From the IMG/VR virus record IMGVR_UViG_3300017759_000068, positions 1 through 24,888 of that record: 24,888 nt of DNA. One strand, 5' to 3'. Positions 9,808-16,758 of the stretch are shown in pieces. The position numbers were made by a program, and so were the translations under genes. The DNA comes from a virus. The notes beneath the pieces are model-generated. The model saw only the letters and a list, made by a program, of their open reading frames with translations, had not been told where the DNA came from and did no database searches. Numbering within the stretch: the stretch's first letter is position 1; every line of letters starts with the position of its first letter.

Positions 9808-10026
9808 TTAACTAATTGTACCAGTACCAGTACCGGTTTGAGCGACTGCAGATCCAGCGGTAACGACACTTGTGGTAACAGTGCCAGACTTTACATATTT
9901 CTCTACTGCATTTGCTATACCTTTAGCAAATTCCATACGCGCCTTTTCTTTACTTTGTTCTTCTTTTTCAACTTTCTTTAATACATTAACAATGTCATTA
10001 ATAAGTGATGGTTTATTTAACGGCAT
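9808..10026 (-). CDS. Small conserved phage protein near spike gene
   Basis: A 72-residue protein: an amphipathic, Lys/Glu-rich helix (about 5-50) followed by KYVKSGTVTTS and a repetitive Ala-Gln-Thr-Gly-Thr-Gly C-terminus. The pattern 'MPLNKPSL...helix...YVKSGTV...GTGTIS' is one I recall from small proteins next to baseplate hub genes in other phages, without known function. It starts at the ATG at 10026, with AAGGAG 4 bases before it, and lies 8 bases after the spike gene, so co-translation with the spike is likely. A role in spike or hub assembly is possible from position only. Confidence 0.75.
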   Translation of the reverse strand: MPLNKPSLINDIVNVLKKVEKEEQSKEKARMEFAKGIANAVEKYVKSGTVTTSVVTAGSAVAQTGTGTGTIS

Positions 10027-10034
10027 AATACTCC

Positions 10035-11036
10035 TTATTGTTTCATACTTTTTATTTCATTTAAAACTTTATTAAAATCGGCTACATTTATAGGAGGCCC
10101 AGATGGCCCAGTACCTGTTGTATGAGTCATTTTAGTTATAGCAGTTACCAATAGTTCTAATTGTGTTATAAGATTATCAATATCAACTGCCCAATTAGAT
10201 GTTGCTAATTTGATATCCGTTTTTGAGGCTAATACTACTTCATCTTGCCGGGCATTAAATATTAAACGATTGGATGAAATAATGACCTGCGAATCAGTAT
10301 ACGATGATAACGGTTTAACATCAGAACCTATATTGTCTTGAGAAAAATTTAAATTATTTATTTTTTGGGTAGAAGATAAGTAAATTAAACTAGAATCTTT
10401 ATCTGGATTTTCAATTGTATAATATCCTGACTGTTTAGTACCATCTATACCACATGATAATGCAACAAACGGGTCGCCCACAGTACTACCTTCCCAAAAT
10501 GGTTTTTGTAGATATGGCGATAATTCCGTATGATTACTAGTAAACCGGAGAGCTGATCCAAATCGGTCTTGTAGTATAGTATCACCTTGATACGGTTGTA
10601 TAGTAACTACATCGCGAGATTCAAAAGATATTTGTTCCGGAGGCTTACTTTTAGATGTAGATGATATTCCATTAGACTGATAATTTTTCTGTTCTACTCG
10701 AGTATCTTGTATGAATGGCATTATATTATTATTTACTTGACCATGTACGCCTACAGCTGGCATATAATAATATTGGCGAGATTTTAAACTTTCCGCTAAA
10801 CCGGAGATGGCGCTAAATACTAACACTTGTTCTCCAAATAATGGTACATTTATAAAATTTGCATTTGACGGAATAGCTGTTACTTCTGCAGGTGCTCCAC
10901 TAGGAGAATTTCGTAATCTGACTCGTACAGCTCCTGGAGGTAAATTTATTTCACGTTCATCTTGAAATTGATCAAATTGAATCGGGTCTGATGTCTGTAT
11001 TACTTGCGCTATCTGTAGGTTGATATTGCTTGGCAT
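10035..11036 (-). CDS. Baseplate central spike/hub protein, gp5-like OB domain, no lysozyme
   Basis: A 333-residue protein. Residues about 34-75 (PPGAVRVRLRN, NFINVPLFGEQVLVF) form the OB-fold typical of gp5/VgrG-type spike proteins. Residues 140-165 contain VTIQPYQGDTILQDRFGSALRF, of which the motif GDTILQDRFG..LRF is a hallmark of spike proteins in T4-like phages of this kind. Two long beta-rich stretches and a helical tail (about 285-333, with TGTGPSGPP) follow. T4 gp5 is 575 residues and carries a lysozyme domain between these parts. No such domain is present here, so peptidoglycan cutting must come from another protein. It overlaps the upstream gene by 65 bases. The start at 11036 is supported by AAGGAA 4 bases upstream. 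Confidence 0.82.
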   Translation of the reverse strand: MPSNINLQIAQVIQTSDPIQFDQFQDEREINLPPGAVRVRLRNSPSGAPAEVTAIPSNANFINVPLFGEQVLVFSAISGLAESLKSRQYYYMPAVGVHGQVNNNIMPFIQDTRVEQKNYQSNGISSTSKSKPPEQISFESRDVVTIQPYQGDTILQDRFGSALRFTSNHTELSPYLQKPFWEGSTVGDPFVALSCGIDGTKQSGYYTIENPDKDSSLIYLSSTQKINNLNFSQDNIGSDVKPLSSYTDSQVIISSNRLIFNARQDEVVLASKTDIKLATSNWAVDIDNLITQLELLVTAITKMTHTTGTGPSGPPINVADFNKVLNEIKSMKQ

Positions 11037-11397
11037 CTATTTCCTTACTTTCTACTTGCAGTTTTTTCATTTCTGATTCCGCCTCATCTAAGAGTTGTTT
11101 GCGTTCATCATCAGATAATCCAAATTCACCATCATCCGTCTCTTTCATTGAGGCGGATACTAATCGTTGGACTACTGCAGCTAACTTTACTAAAGCATCA
11201 TCATTTTTAACAGATACTTCAAGATAATCCTTTATCATCGGGACTAATACCGAAGCATCTCCAGAATTTTTAATTAAAGGTTGTAATTCTTTAATTAATC
11301 CATCAATTTGCCTTGATTTCTTTTTTGAATTATGATAAATATCACGCATCAAATCCGAAAAGTTTGTTCCTTGAAATAACTCAAATTCTGCACTCAT
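10972..11397 (-). CDS. Conserved helical phage protein upstream of spike
   Basis: A 141-residue, highly charged, mostly helical protein. The N-terminal half (FELFQGTNFSDLMRDIYHNS, then KKKSRQIDGLI and LVPMIKDYLEVSVKNDD) is a conserved-looking block recalled from T4-like phages of aquatic bacteria. The C-terminal half is an acidic coiled-coil (about 95-125) with a disordered tail. The last 65 bases also encode the start of the spike protein in another frame. Function is unknown. The tight coupling to the spike suggests a hub, chaperone or tail-assembly role. AAAAGGAT lies 5 bases before the ATG, and a promoter-like TATATTTATA is 14-23 bases upstream. Confidence 0.75.
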   Translation of the reverse strand: MSAEFELFQGTNFSDLMRDIYHNSKKKSRQIDGLIKELQPLIKNSGDASVLVPMIKDYLEVSVKNDDALVKLAAVVQRLVSASMKETDDGEFGLSDDERKQLLDEAESEMKKLQVESKEIDAKQYQPTDSASNTDIRPDSI

Positions 11398-11410
11398 GAT
11401 AATCCTTTTA

Positions 11411-11420
11411 TATAAATATA
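11411..11420 (-). promoter_or_regulatory. Candidate late promoter cassette
   Basis: The minus strand reads TATATTTATATAAAAGGAT, followed by TATC and the ATG at 11397. This matches the ATATTTATT-A-rich-AGGAT pattern seen upstream of other genes in the window. No TTTG box occurs at a Bacteroidota -33 position. Promoter activity is inferred. Confidence 0.45.
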
Positions 11421-11424
11421 ACGA

Positions 11425-12210
11425 TTAATCAATTGTGTTATGTATATGACCGGTCTTGGAATATGATGAATACATTTTTAAATAATCACGTTTCATTACA
11501 TTTAAAACCTTTGTAATGTTTTGAGTTTTAAGCCCTGTACGTTCGCGTATTAAAATATATAAAGCCTTTTTATTAAAATTTTCTATATTTTCGCGGATCC
11601 GGAATAATTCTAAAATAGTATCTGCTACCATTATATCACGCTTATTAAAAAATATAGTATTCATATGCTGGTCATACCAATCTACCCATAAATTGGTAAA
11701 ATCGCGTAATGATTCTTGGTGGTCATTTAATGATACTTCCGAATGAATATTTCTATTATTATCAATCTCAGTAGTATCAGTCCTCATTTTCATTTTCGCG
11801 TAATTAGCATTGTTCTGTATAATGAGGTAATTTTTTGCGACAATACTAAAATATGAAAATGCTTTACCTTTACCTTCTTGATATTTTCCAATTTTTTCTG
11901 TTAGAAATGCAACAACTTCTGCTTTAATATCCTCATACGGTACATCAAAATATGAAAATCGGAATGTATGATAAATATTCTCTACTAATTTATTGAAAGG
12001 ATAATTAATATGTTCACGAAATACCTTATTTCGTTTACTTTGAGATGGTTCTTTATTATATGCAATAATTGCTTGATCTGTCATATATGTAAAATACATA
12101 TTTTTAGTTGGTTTACGGCCGCGGCGCTTCTTAGGGCCATTTGCCTCGAAATCCGCATGTTCTGCAGCTAACCATTCATAAAACTTATCAACTGGTCCTA
12201 ATTGTTCCAT
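11425..12210 (-). CDS. Late-transcription sigma factor, gp55-like
   Basis: A 261-residue protein resembling the T4 gp55 late sigma factor (185 residues). The sigma region-2 core spans about 68-130: INYPFNKLVENIYHTF, FDVPYEDIKAEVVAFLTEKI, then KGKAFSYFSIVAKNYLI, the segment equivalent to the -10-recognition/melting helix. An AT-hook-like KKRRGRKPTK lies at 27-36. Residues 214-250 (KKALYILIRERTGLKTQNIT and following) look like a helix-turn-helix, which T4 gp55 lacks. In T4 the factor binds host RNA polymerase with the gp45 clamp and gp33 to read TATAAATA promoters; neither partner gene is in the window. The start overlaps the upstream stop (TAATG). AAAGGAT is a good ribosome site. Confidence 0.85.
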   Translation of the reverse strand: MEQLGPVDKFYEWLAAEHADFEANGPKKRRGRKPTKNMYFTYMTDQAIIAYNKEPSQSKRNKVFREHINYPFNKLVENIYHTFRFSYFDVPYEDIKAEVVAFLTEKIGKYQEGKGKAFSYFSIVAKNYLIIQNNANYAKMKMRTDTTEIDNNRNIHSEVSLNDHQESLRDFTNLWVDWYDQHMNTIFFNKRDIMVADTILELFRIRENIENFNKKALYILIRERTGLKTQNITKVLNVMKRDYLKMYSSYSKTGHIHNTID

Positions 12211-12491
12211 TAAAATCCTTTATTAAGTTCATCAACCATATCACGTAATTCTGAAAAGATAAATCCAGTTTCATCATCCGCTTCGAATGAACCCATTCTA
12301 TCAATTTGTTTTAATTTAGATTGAGATTCATTCATTCTAGATTTTAATGTTGTAAAAAATTGATAATATTCCATATTAGAATTTTCTAGTTCTTCTATAT
12401 ACGATTCCAAAGCTTCTTGTTTACGCATTTGGTTAAAATTAATTAACAAAGAAATAAATAGTATTATTGATAATAGTATAATTGTAACCAT
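12210..12491 (-). CDS. Small membrane protein with coiled-coil
   Basis: A 93-residue protein with one N-terminal transmembrane helix (MVTIILLSIILFISLLINF, 1-19) and a Gln/Glu/Lys-rich helical cytoplasmic part ending in SFEADDETGFIFSELRD. The start is placed at the ATG at 12491: GGAG lies 6 bases before it and it begins one base after the upstream stop. A longer reading from 12512 would overlap the HD gene and has no ribosome site. Function is unknown. Its conserved acidic C-terminus and its place between the HD hydrolase and the late sigma factor point to a phage housekeeping or takeover role (inference). Confidence 0.78.
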   Translation of the reverse strand: MVTIILLSIILFISLLINFNQMRKQEALESYIEELENSNMEYYQFFTTLKSRMNESQSKLKQIDRMGSFEADDETGFIFSELRDMVDELNKGF

Positions 12492-12492
12492 A

Positions 12493-13236
12493 TTAATCTC
12501 CGAATAAGTCATTAAACATTTTATTAGCGTTAATTTGAGTCTGAGGACTTGCTATTTTCTTTTTAGGAGCTTGGCTAGTAATAGGTTTATTATTATTCCA
12601 ACGCTCGTATTCAATACGGGCGGCCATCGCATCTGCCTGATGCATTACATATCCTAAATTAGTTTTAAGCTTTGCATCCGCAGATCTAGAAATGAAATAA
12701 GGTTTATTAGAATCATCATATAACCCATCTGTTAATTTTATTCCTAACATTTCATTCCATGAAATTTTTATTTCATAATGCTGTAATAGCCATATAGATA
12801 AATCATTAACTAATGTAAATGGGTTATTAGGGTTAATCTTATATTCTTTGCCTTGATTTTTTCTATGCCATTCTGAATCATTTCTTTGATATACTTCATT
12901 ACCATCTCCCGGAAATCCCATTTTACCGATATCATGGTTTAATGCGGTAAACATAAGCTCTTCATACGTATACCCTGACATGTCAGCATGCATATCAGTC
13001 CATAATTTATAAACTTTTTTAGCACAATCAATTACACGTAAAACGTGTTCGACATATCCACCCGGAAACGCGTTATGATAATGGTTAAATGAGGAAGCTG
13101 GTGCTAGCGCCATCCTATCTTCTAAATCAGTATACATAGATAATAATTTAGTTTTACGGTCACCTGTAAATTCTGTTTTGATGATGTTTAATAACTCATC
13201 CCAATTTCCTGCAATCTGGTCAGCTGTTAATTTCAT
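12493..13236 (-). CDS. HD-domain phosphohydrolase
   Basis: A 247-residue protein with an HD-superfamily metal-binding set: H54 or H64 (GGYVEHVLRV), H101-D102 in ALNHDIGKMG, H153 (LLQHYEI), and D202 in HQADAMAARIEYE. HD proteins hydrolyse phosphoester bonds in nucleotides, including dNTPs and cyclic or signalling nucleotides; the substrate cannot be told from sequence. The C-terminal ~35 residues are basic and low-complexity. The ATG overlaps the ClpP stop by 4 bases (ATGA), and the small membrane gene begins one base after its stop, so all are translated as one unit with the late sigma gene. Possible roles are nucleotide-pool adjustment or destroying a host signal nucleotide (inference). Confidence 0.85.
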   Translation of the reverse strand: MKLTADQIAGNWDELLNIIKTEFTGDRKTKLLSMYTDLEDRMALAPASSFNHYHNAFPGGYVEHVLRVIDCAKKVYKLWTDMHADMSGYTYEELMFTALNHDIGKMGFPGDGNEVYQRNDSEWHRKNQGKEYKINPNNPFTLVNDLSIWLLQHYEIKISWNEMLGIKLTDGLYDDSNKPYFISRSADAKLKTNLGYVMHQADAMAARIEYERWNNNKPITSQAPKKKIASPQTQINANKMFNDLFGD

Positions 13237-13844
13237 ATTATTATATCAATTACATTATATTCTTTTAATTGTTCCGCGGTTAAATATAAATCAGACTTCA
13301 TATTTTCTTTCCACCAAGTTTGATCTTTATTCGTTTTATCTGCTAAGATATCATATATAGATTTTTCTAAATTCTTTACATTGTCTAGATATGCGGATAT
13401 ATCACTCATCTTACCGCCTAAGAAACTTGATGATTGATGAAACATTACAGTGGATCGTTTACTCATCATCCGGTTTCCAGTACCACATGCTAATATAATT
13501 GCTGCAGCTGAAAAAGCCCTTCCTCTACATATGGTATTCACTTTAACTTCTAAAGATTCAATATAATCAATAATACCTAACATTTCATGTACATCACCAC
13601 CTGGTGAATTGATCATTAAATTGACAGGTGCTTGTTTATCAACTCGATTCTGTAATAAACTTCTCATCCGGATAATTAGATCTGTTAATGTGGTATCATT
13701 TATTTCATCGTTAAGAAATATTATTGAATCATTATAATCAACTAATGTTGCTAATTGATTATGTAAGGCTTCATATAATGAGCCATTCTCTTTCAATTCT
13801 TCTTGTTCCACCGGTTGTGGAGCGTTTTCATCGTATATACTCAT
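13233..13844 (-). CDS. ClpP-like serine protease
   Basis: A 203-residue protein, the usual length for ClpP. Fold motifs are VNLMINSPGGDVHEMLGIID, then the nucleophile Ser112 in GRAFSAAAIILACG, His136 in TVMFHQSS and Asp185 in MKSDLYLTAEQLKEY, which aligns with the catalytic Asp of ClpP (RDRFLSA-type motif). The full Ser-His-Asp triad is therefore present. The first ~30 residues are variable. In some phages ClpP-like enzymes mature the prohead, but T4-like phages use an unrelated gp21 protease, and this gene sits with sigma and HD genes, not capsid genes. An auxiliary protease that joins or remodels host Clp is plausible. A promoter-like TATATTTA lies upstream. Confidence 0.88.
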   Translation of the reverse strand: MSIYDENAPQPVEQEELKENGSLYEALHNQLATLVDYNDSIIFLNDEINDTTLTDLIIRMRSLLQNRVDKQAPVNLMINSPGGDVHEMLGIIDYIESLEVKVNTICRGRAFSAAAIILACGTGNRMMSKRSTVMFHQSSSFLGGKMSDISAYLDNVKNLEKSIYDILADKTNKDQTWWKENMKSDLYLTAEQLKEYNVIDIII

Positions 13845-13866
13845 TTAGTACCTTTTATTAATTTAT

Positions 13867-13874
13867 TAAATATA
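13867..13874 (-). promoter_or_regulatory. Candidate promoter upstream of the clpP-like operon
   Basis: The minus strand has TATATTTA, then A/T-rich sequence and AAAAGGT 5 bases before the ATG at 13844. The 59-base gap between this gene and the cysteine-protein gene is one of the larger gaps here. No TTTG box is seen 20 bases upstream, so it resembles the late-type elements more than the host-type ones. Inferred. Confidence 0.35.
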
Positions 13875-13903
13875 AAGAAATTTTTTCATAGATCAAAAGA
13901 TTA

Positions 13904-14434
13904 TTAAATCTTTTTCAATTGACGTTCTAATCGTTTCAATTGTGATTGACCCGATTTAATATCTTTTTTGAAACGAGCCTTCTTAAGAGTACCTCTAACC
14001 ATATTCATTTGTTGTAATATAGATTGTCTTAAATCTTCTTTCTCACTTTTAGATAATTTACGTTTAGCTTGTTTAGGTTCGATTTTTGTGACGGGTCTAG
14101 AACCTTTTAACTTTTTCTGCTCTACACCTTTATGAAAAACATTACCAGATTGGTCTACAAACTCTTTCATGAACTGCCACCCACGCGGTCTCCCTTTAGA
14201 AACATAACCCTTTCTCATCTCCGGGGGTGGTACAGTTTTACATGTACATGATGAGCATAATACTGCAGTCGTTCCTTCTGCTACCTTTGACCAGCGATTA
14301 CATCTACCAGAGTTTTTTAAATGCTCCCATGCAAAATACGATTCATCTGCAATACTATTCCTACAGACCATTTCGCGTTGACCTTCACGTGTACGTGTTT
14401 TAAATTGATGTGTAACTTTTTTCTTTTTTGCCAT
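13904..14434 (-). CDS. Cysteine-containing basic phage protein, possible zinc-binding
   Basis: A 176-residue, strongly basic protein. Cysteines at about 24, 44, 59, 62 and 64 (CRNSIADESYFAW, SGRCNRW, VLCSSCTCKT) could form a metal site. The middle part (KGRPRGWQFMKEFVDQSGN, then VFHKGVEQ) is a block I recall as conserved in T4-like phage hypotheticals. The C-terminal 60 residues are a Lys/Arg/Gln-rich helix ending in RLERQLKKI, suited to nucleic-acid binding. No catalytic motif is visible. The start ATG at 14434 lacks a clear ribosome site. The gene follows the membrane protein gene by 12 bases. Nucleic-acid binding is inference. Confidence 0.75.
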   Translation of the reverse strand: MAKKKKVTHQFKTRTREGQREMVCRNSIADESYFAWEHLKNSGRCNRWSKVAEGTTAVLCSSCTCKTVPPPEMRKGYVSKGRPRGWQFMKEFVDQSGNVFHKGVEQKKLKGSRPVTKIEPKQAKRKLSKSEKEDLRQSILQQMNMVRGTLKKARFKKDIKSGQSQLKRLERQLKKI

Positions 14435-14446
14435 AACTAATTTTAA

Positions 14447-15493
14447 TTAATACCAATATCCATTACCACGGTCCTTTGTAGCCTGCGGTTGTTTAGGTTT
14501 TTCCTCATATATATCTTTTTCTATATGTTCTTCATTTTTAGATTGCAATATTGCTTGACTTTCTTCTATACGATTTTTAAGTTCTAAAAACGATTTAGAT
14601 TTACCAGATCGCATTTTATCAATCTTTTCAGTTAAAGATTTGTCATCACTCACTGAATACGATTTATTCCATTCGGCGCCAATTGGCAAACTACATTCCG
14701 CGTCGTTACTCTCTTTATGTACTTTTGGAGTATTAGTACGTATTTGACTAAACGCAAAATTTGCTGCTACAACTAATGAAATGGCTAAAGGATCGAATAC
14801 AAATACAATTAGTAACAAAAACCAATTAATAATTTTATCCATTTCTACTTGCAGCAATTTAGATAAATACTTTAAAGGACCTAATTCACGTGCCGTTTCA
14901 TTTCCTATCTGTTGATTTAATATTTCCATATCTAATTTAGTAATAGAATCTGTAACTGTGTTAAGAGTTGCCTTTGCTTCATTCAATTGACTTTCTAATA
15001 AACGTCGTTGCCTAGATGATGTGGTAGTAACTAATTGTCCAGTCTCTTTATCAACATATTGTATAGTAGTAGGACTGCTTAATGCATTCGTCCATGTCAT
15101 TATAGATTGATTAATATCACTACGCTGTTCTTCGAATCTACTACGTTTTTGGTCGATAATTGAAATTTGTTTATCAATAAATTCAGACTGGTTTGCAGTT
15201 TCTTGATAAGCTCCGGATAGATATCCATATATCCCTCCGGATGTTATCAACATTAATATAAGAACGGATATAGAAAGATACATTCGTAATGCTTTATTAA
15301 TAGTATCCCAATATTGATATAGCAAAGATGCAACTACTAGTTTTGCAAATTCTAACGAACTGGCCATTATAATTACCTGCATACTAGCGCCGGCAAACAA
15401 TTTACTCAAACCGAACACAGAATAAAATGCTGCAGAGCTAGAAACTGCTAAAGCAGCTATAGCTATAACAATTGGAAGTAGTTTACGTTTCAT
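14447..15493 (-). CDS. Four-helix membrane protein with coiled-coil domain
   Basis: A 348-residue protein with predicted membrane helices at about 7-27, 37-60, 72-94 and 222-247 (INWFLLLIVFVFDPLAISLV). Between helices 3 and 4 lies a ~120-residue charged coiled-coil (FIDKQISIIDQKRSRFEEQR and onward, and a Thr/Ser/Arg-rich linker near 150-165). The C-terminal ~95 residues are polar and probably cytoplasmic. The layout (helices, coiled-coil, helix, tail) resembles DUF4407-type membrane proteins, but I cannot confirm a family. It begins 3 bases after a 57-residue gene. A role in host-membrane remodelling or superinfection exclusion is possible, unsupported by motif. Confidence 0.75.
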   Translation of the reverse strand: MKRKLLPIVIAIAALAVSSSAAFYSVFGLSKLFAGASMQVIIMASSLEFAKLVVASLLYQYWDTINKALRMYLSISVLILMLITSGGIYGYLSGAYQETANQSEFIDKQISIIDQKRSRFEEQRSDINQSIMTWTNALSSPTTIQYVDKETGQLVTTTSSRQRRLLESQLNEAKATLNTVTDSITKLDMEILNQQIGNETARELGPLKYLSKLLQVEMDKIINWFLLLIVFVFDPLAISLVVAANFAFSQIRTNTPKVHKESNDAECSLPIGAEWNKSYSVSDDKSLTEKIDKMRSGKSKSFLELKNRIEESQAILQSKNEEHIEKDIYEEKPKQPQATKDRGNGYWY

Positions 15494-15495
15494 GG

Positions 15496-15669
15496 CTAAC
15501 TAGCCGTTACACGATCTGTCACAAACTTTAATTTTTGCCGAAGTATTCTAAATCGATTCTTCGCCTCAACAGGATCAATTGGTAAACCACGTTCAACAGC
15601 TTGATTAAGTATCATAATCATATTATCTGCTTCATCTAAACGTCTTAACACATTTTCTCTATCTTTCAT
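15496..15669 (-). CDS. Small helical phage protein
   Basis: A 57-residue protein beginning MKDRENVLRRLDEADNMIMI, all helix, with heptad-like spacing of Leu and Ile. The ATG lies inside the UvdE stop (ATGA, 4-base overlap), indicating translational coupling, and the stop is 2 bases before the membrane protein's start. Small proteins beginning K-R-E-N-V-L-x-R-L-D are familiar from T4-like phages but have no assigned function. The coding frame is supported by its exact fit between two genes. Confidence 0.7.
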   Translation of the reverse strand: MKDRENVLRRLDEADNMIMILNQAVERGLPIDPVEAKNRFRILRQKLKFVTDRVTAS

Positions 15670-16715
15670 AGTAAAACTTTTTTATTATTATATTGATAAA
15701 TATTACGATATTGTAAAACTGCCAATTCTTTGGCCTTAGCTTCTACTACTATATCTAAGTCCATATCATACGTACGTATTTCATCTTTGATATAATTGGA
15801 ATGGGCTTGCATACGTATCTTATCGATATCATGTTTTTGCTGGGCAAATGTAGGCCATTCATTGACATCAGTTAATGGAATATTTTGTTTAGCCATCTTA
15901 GCTTCAAATAGACGTTGGAACTCATGCCGTCGGCATTCGCTATAATGAGTACATTGTCTCACGTCATCAGGCCATGTCTCGGCTGCCATCTGTAATGCTT
16001 CATATTCACTAAGGCCTGCAGGATGAAATGTATGGTGATGATAATCAAATGTAATAGGAATACCAGTTTCTCTATGGAACAAGTCATATAATTGTCGTAC
16101 GCTATACATAGAAGCCTTATCATCGTTCTCAACAACTAACCGAGCTCTACATGCATCAGATAAGCGGTAATAATTCTTAATCCATCTACGAGCAGTCGTT
16201 TCATGATCACCATATGCGCCGCCGATATGAATATTAATCTTGTTTTCATACGATGGATCGTAGCCCATAAGATCCCATAACTCAGAATGGCGCTCGAGGC
16301 CGATAATAGTCTTATCAACAACATGTTCATGAGGCGAACCTAATACATGAAATGGGCCGGGATGAGTAGTTAGTCGGTGCCCATGCTCACGAGCATAGTT
16401 ACCACATTCTAACAGTTTGGCAGATAACTCATCATATTGAGGTAATTCATGTAATTCGAATTGATCATGCCATGGCACTAATTCAGAACCTACACGAAAC
16501 AATTTAATGTTATGCTCTTCATTCCATTTTAGATAATGTAACAAGTCGGTAGCATTTAACAATGCACGTTCACCTAACAATGACAAGTCACGATTAGGAT
16601 ACCAACTAGCCTTTCTAGCCGTACGAGAAGTTGTAACTCTACCACCTAACTTTTTCGGCCTCTCAGTTAACGTCATGTTAACACAGGCATAACCTAGTCT
16701 TACGTTTTCATTCAT
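15666..16715 (-). CDS. uvdE: UV damage endonuclease, UvdE/UvsE family
   Basis: A 349-residue TIM-barrel repair nuclease. UvdE enzymes nick 5' to UV photoproducts and start excision repair without the UvrABC system. Family motifs appear in order: VRLGYACVN (5-13), LFRVGSELVPW (72-82), LTTHPGPFHVL (115-125), NIHIGGAYGDHE (161-172), RLVVENDD (192-199), ITFDYHHH (221-228) and CTHYSE (255-260). Metal ligands are expected among H118, H163, E196, D224, the H226-228 group, H257 and E260. Length is close to the bacterial family (about 300) with a longer C-terminal tail. A Bacteroidota-type promoter ends right at the start, so the message may be almost leaderless. The ligase gene just upstream would seal the repaired strand. 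Confidence 0.93.
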   Translation of the reverse strand: MNENVRLGYACVNMTLTERPKKLGGRVTTSRTARKASWYPNRDLSLLGERALLNATDLLHYLKWNEEHNIKLFRVGSELVPWHDQFELHELPQYDELSAKLLECGNYAREHGHRLTTHPGPFHVLGSPHEHVVDKTIIGLERHSELWDLMGYDPSYENKINIHIGGAYGDHETTARRWIKNYYRLSDACRARLVVENDDKASMYSVRQLYDLFHRETGIPITFDYHHHTFHPAGLSEYEALQMAAETWPDDVRQCTHYSECRRHEFQRLFEAKMAKQNIPLTDVNEWPTFAQQKHDIDKIRMQAHSNYIKDEIRTYDMDLDIVVEAKAKELAVLQYRNIYQYNNKKVLL

Positions 16716-16719
16716 ATTT

Positions 16720-16751
16720 TAAATATAAGTAAAATTTTTCAAATAAACAAA
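16720..16751 (-). promoter_or_regulatory. Bacteroidota-type promoter before uvdE
   Basis: On the minus strand TTTG (16751-16748) is followed after exactly 20 bases by TATATTTA (16727-16720), matching the Bacteroidota consensus TTTG-N19to21-TAnnTTTG apart from the last base. The -7 box ends 4 bases before the ATG at 16715, so transcription would begin at or next to the start codon. Two other sites in the window have the same spacing. Confidence 0.6.
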
Positions 16752-16758
16752 TAATTTA

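Noticed and set aside
12492-12512. Longer start for the small membrane protein at 12512
   Set aside because: It overlaps the HD gene and lacks a ribosome site; the ATG at 12491 has GGAG 6 bases upstream.
13233-13844. ClpP-like gene as the prohead maturation protease
   Set aside because: No capsid, portal or scaffold gene is adjacent, and T4-like phages use a different protease. Kept as an auxiliary ClpP.
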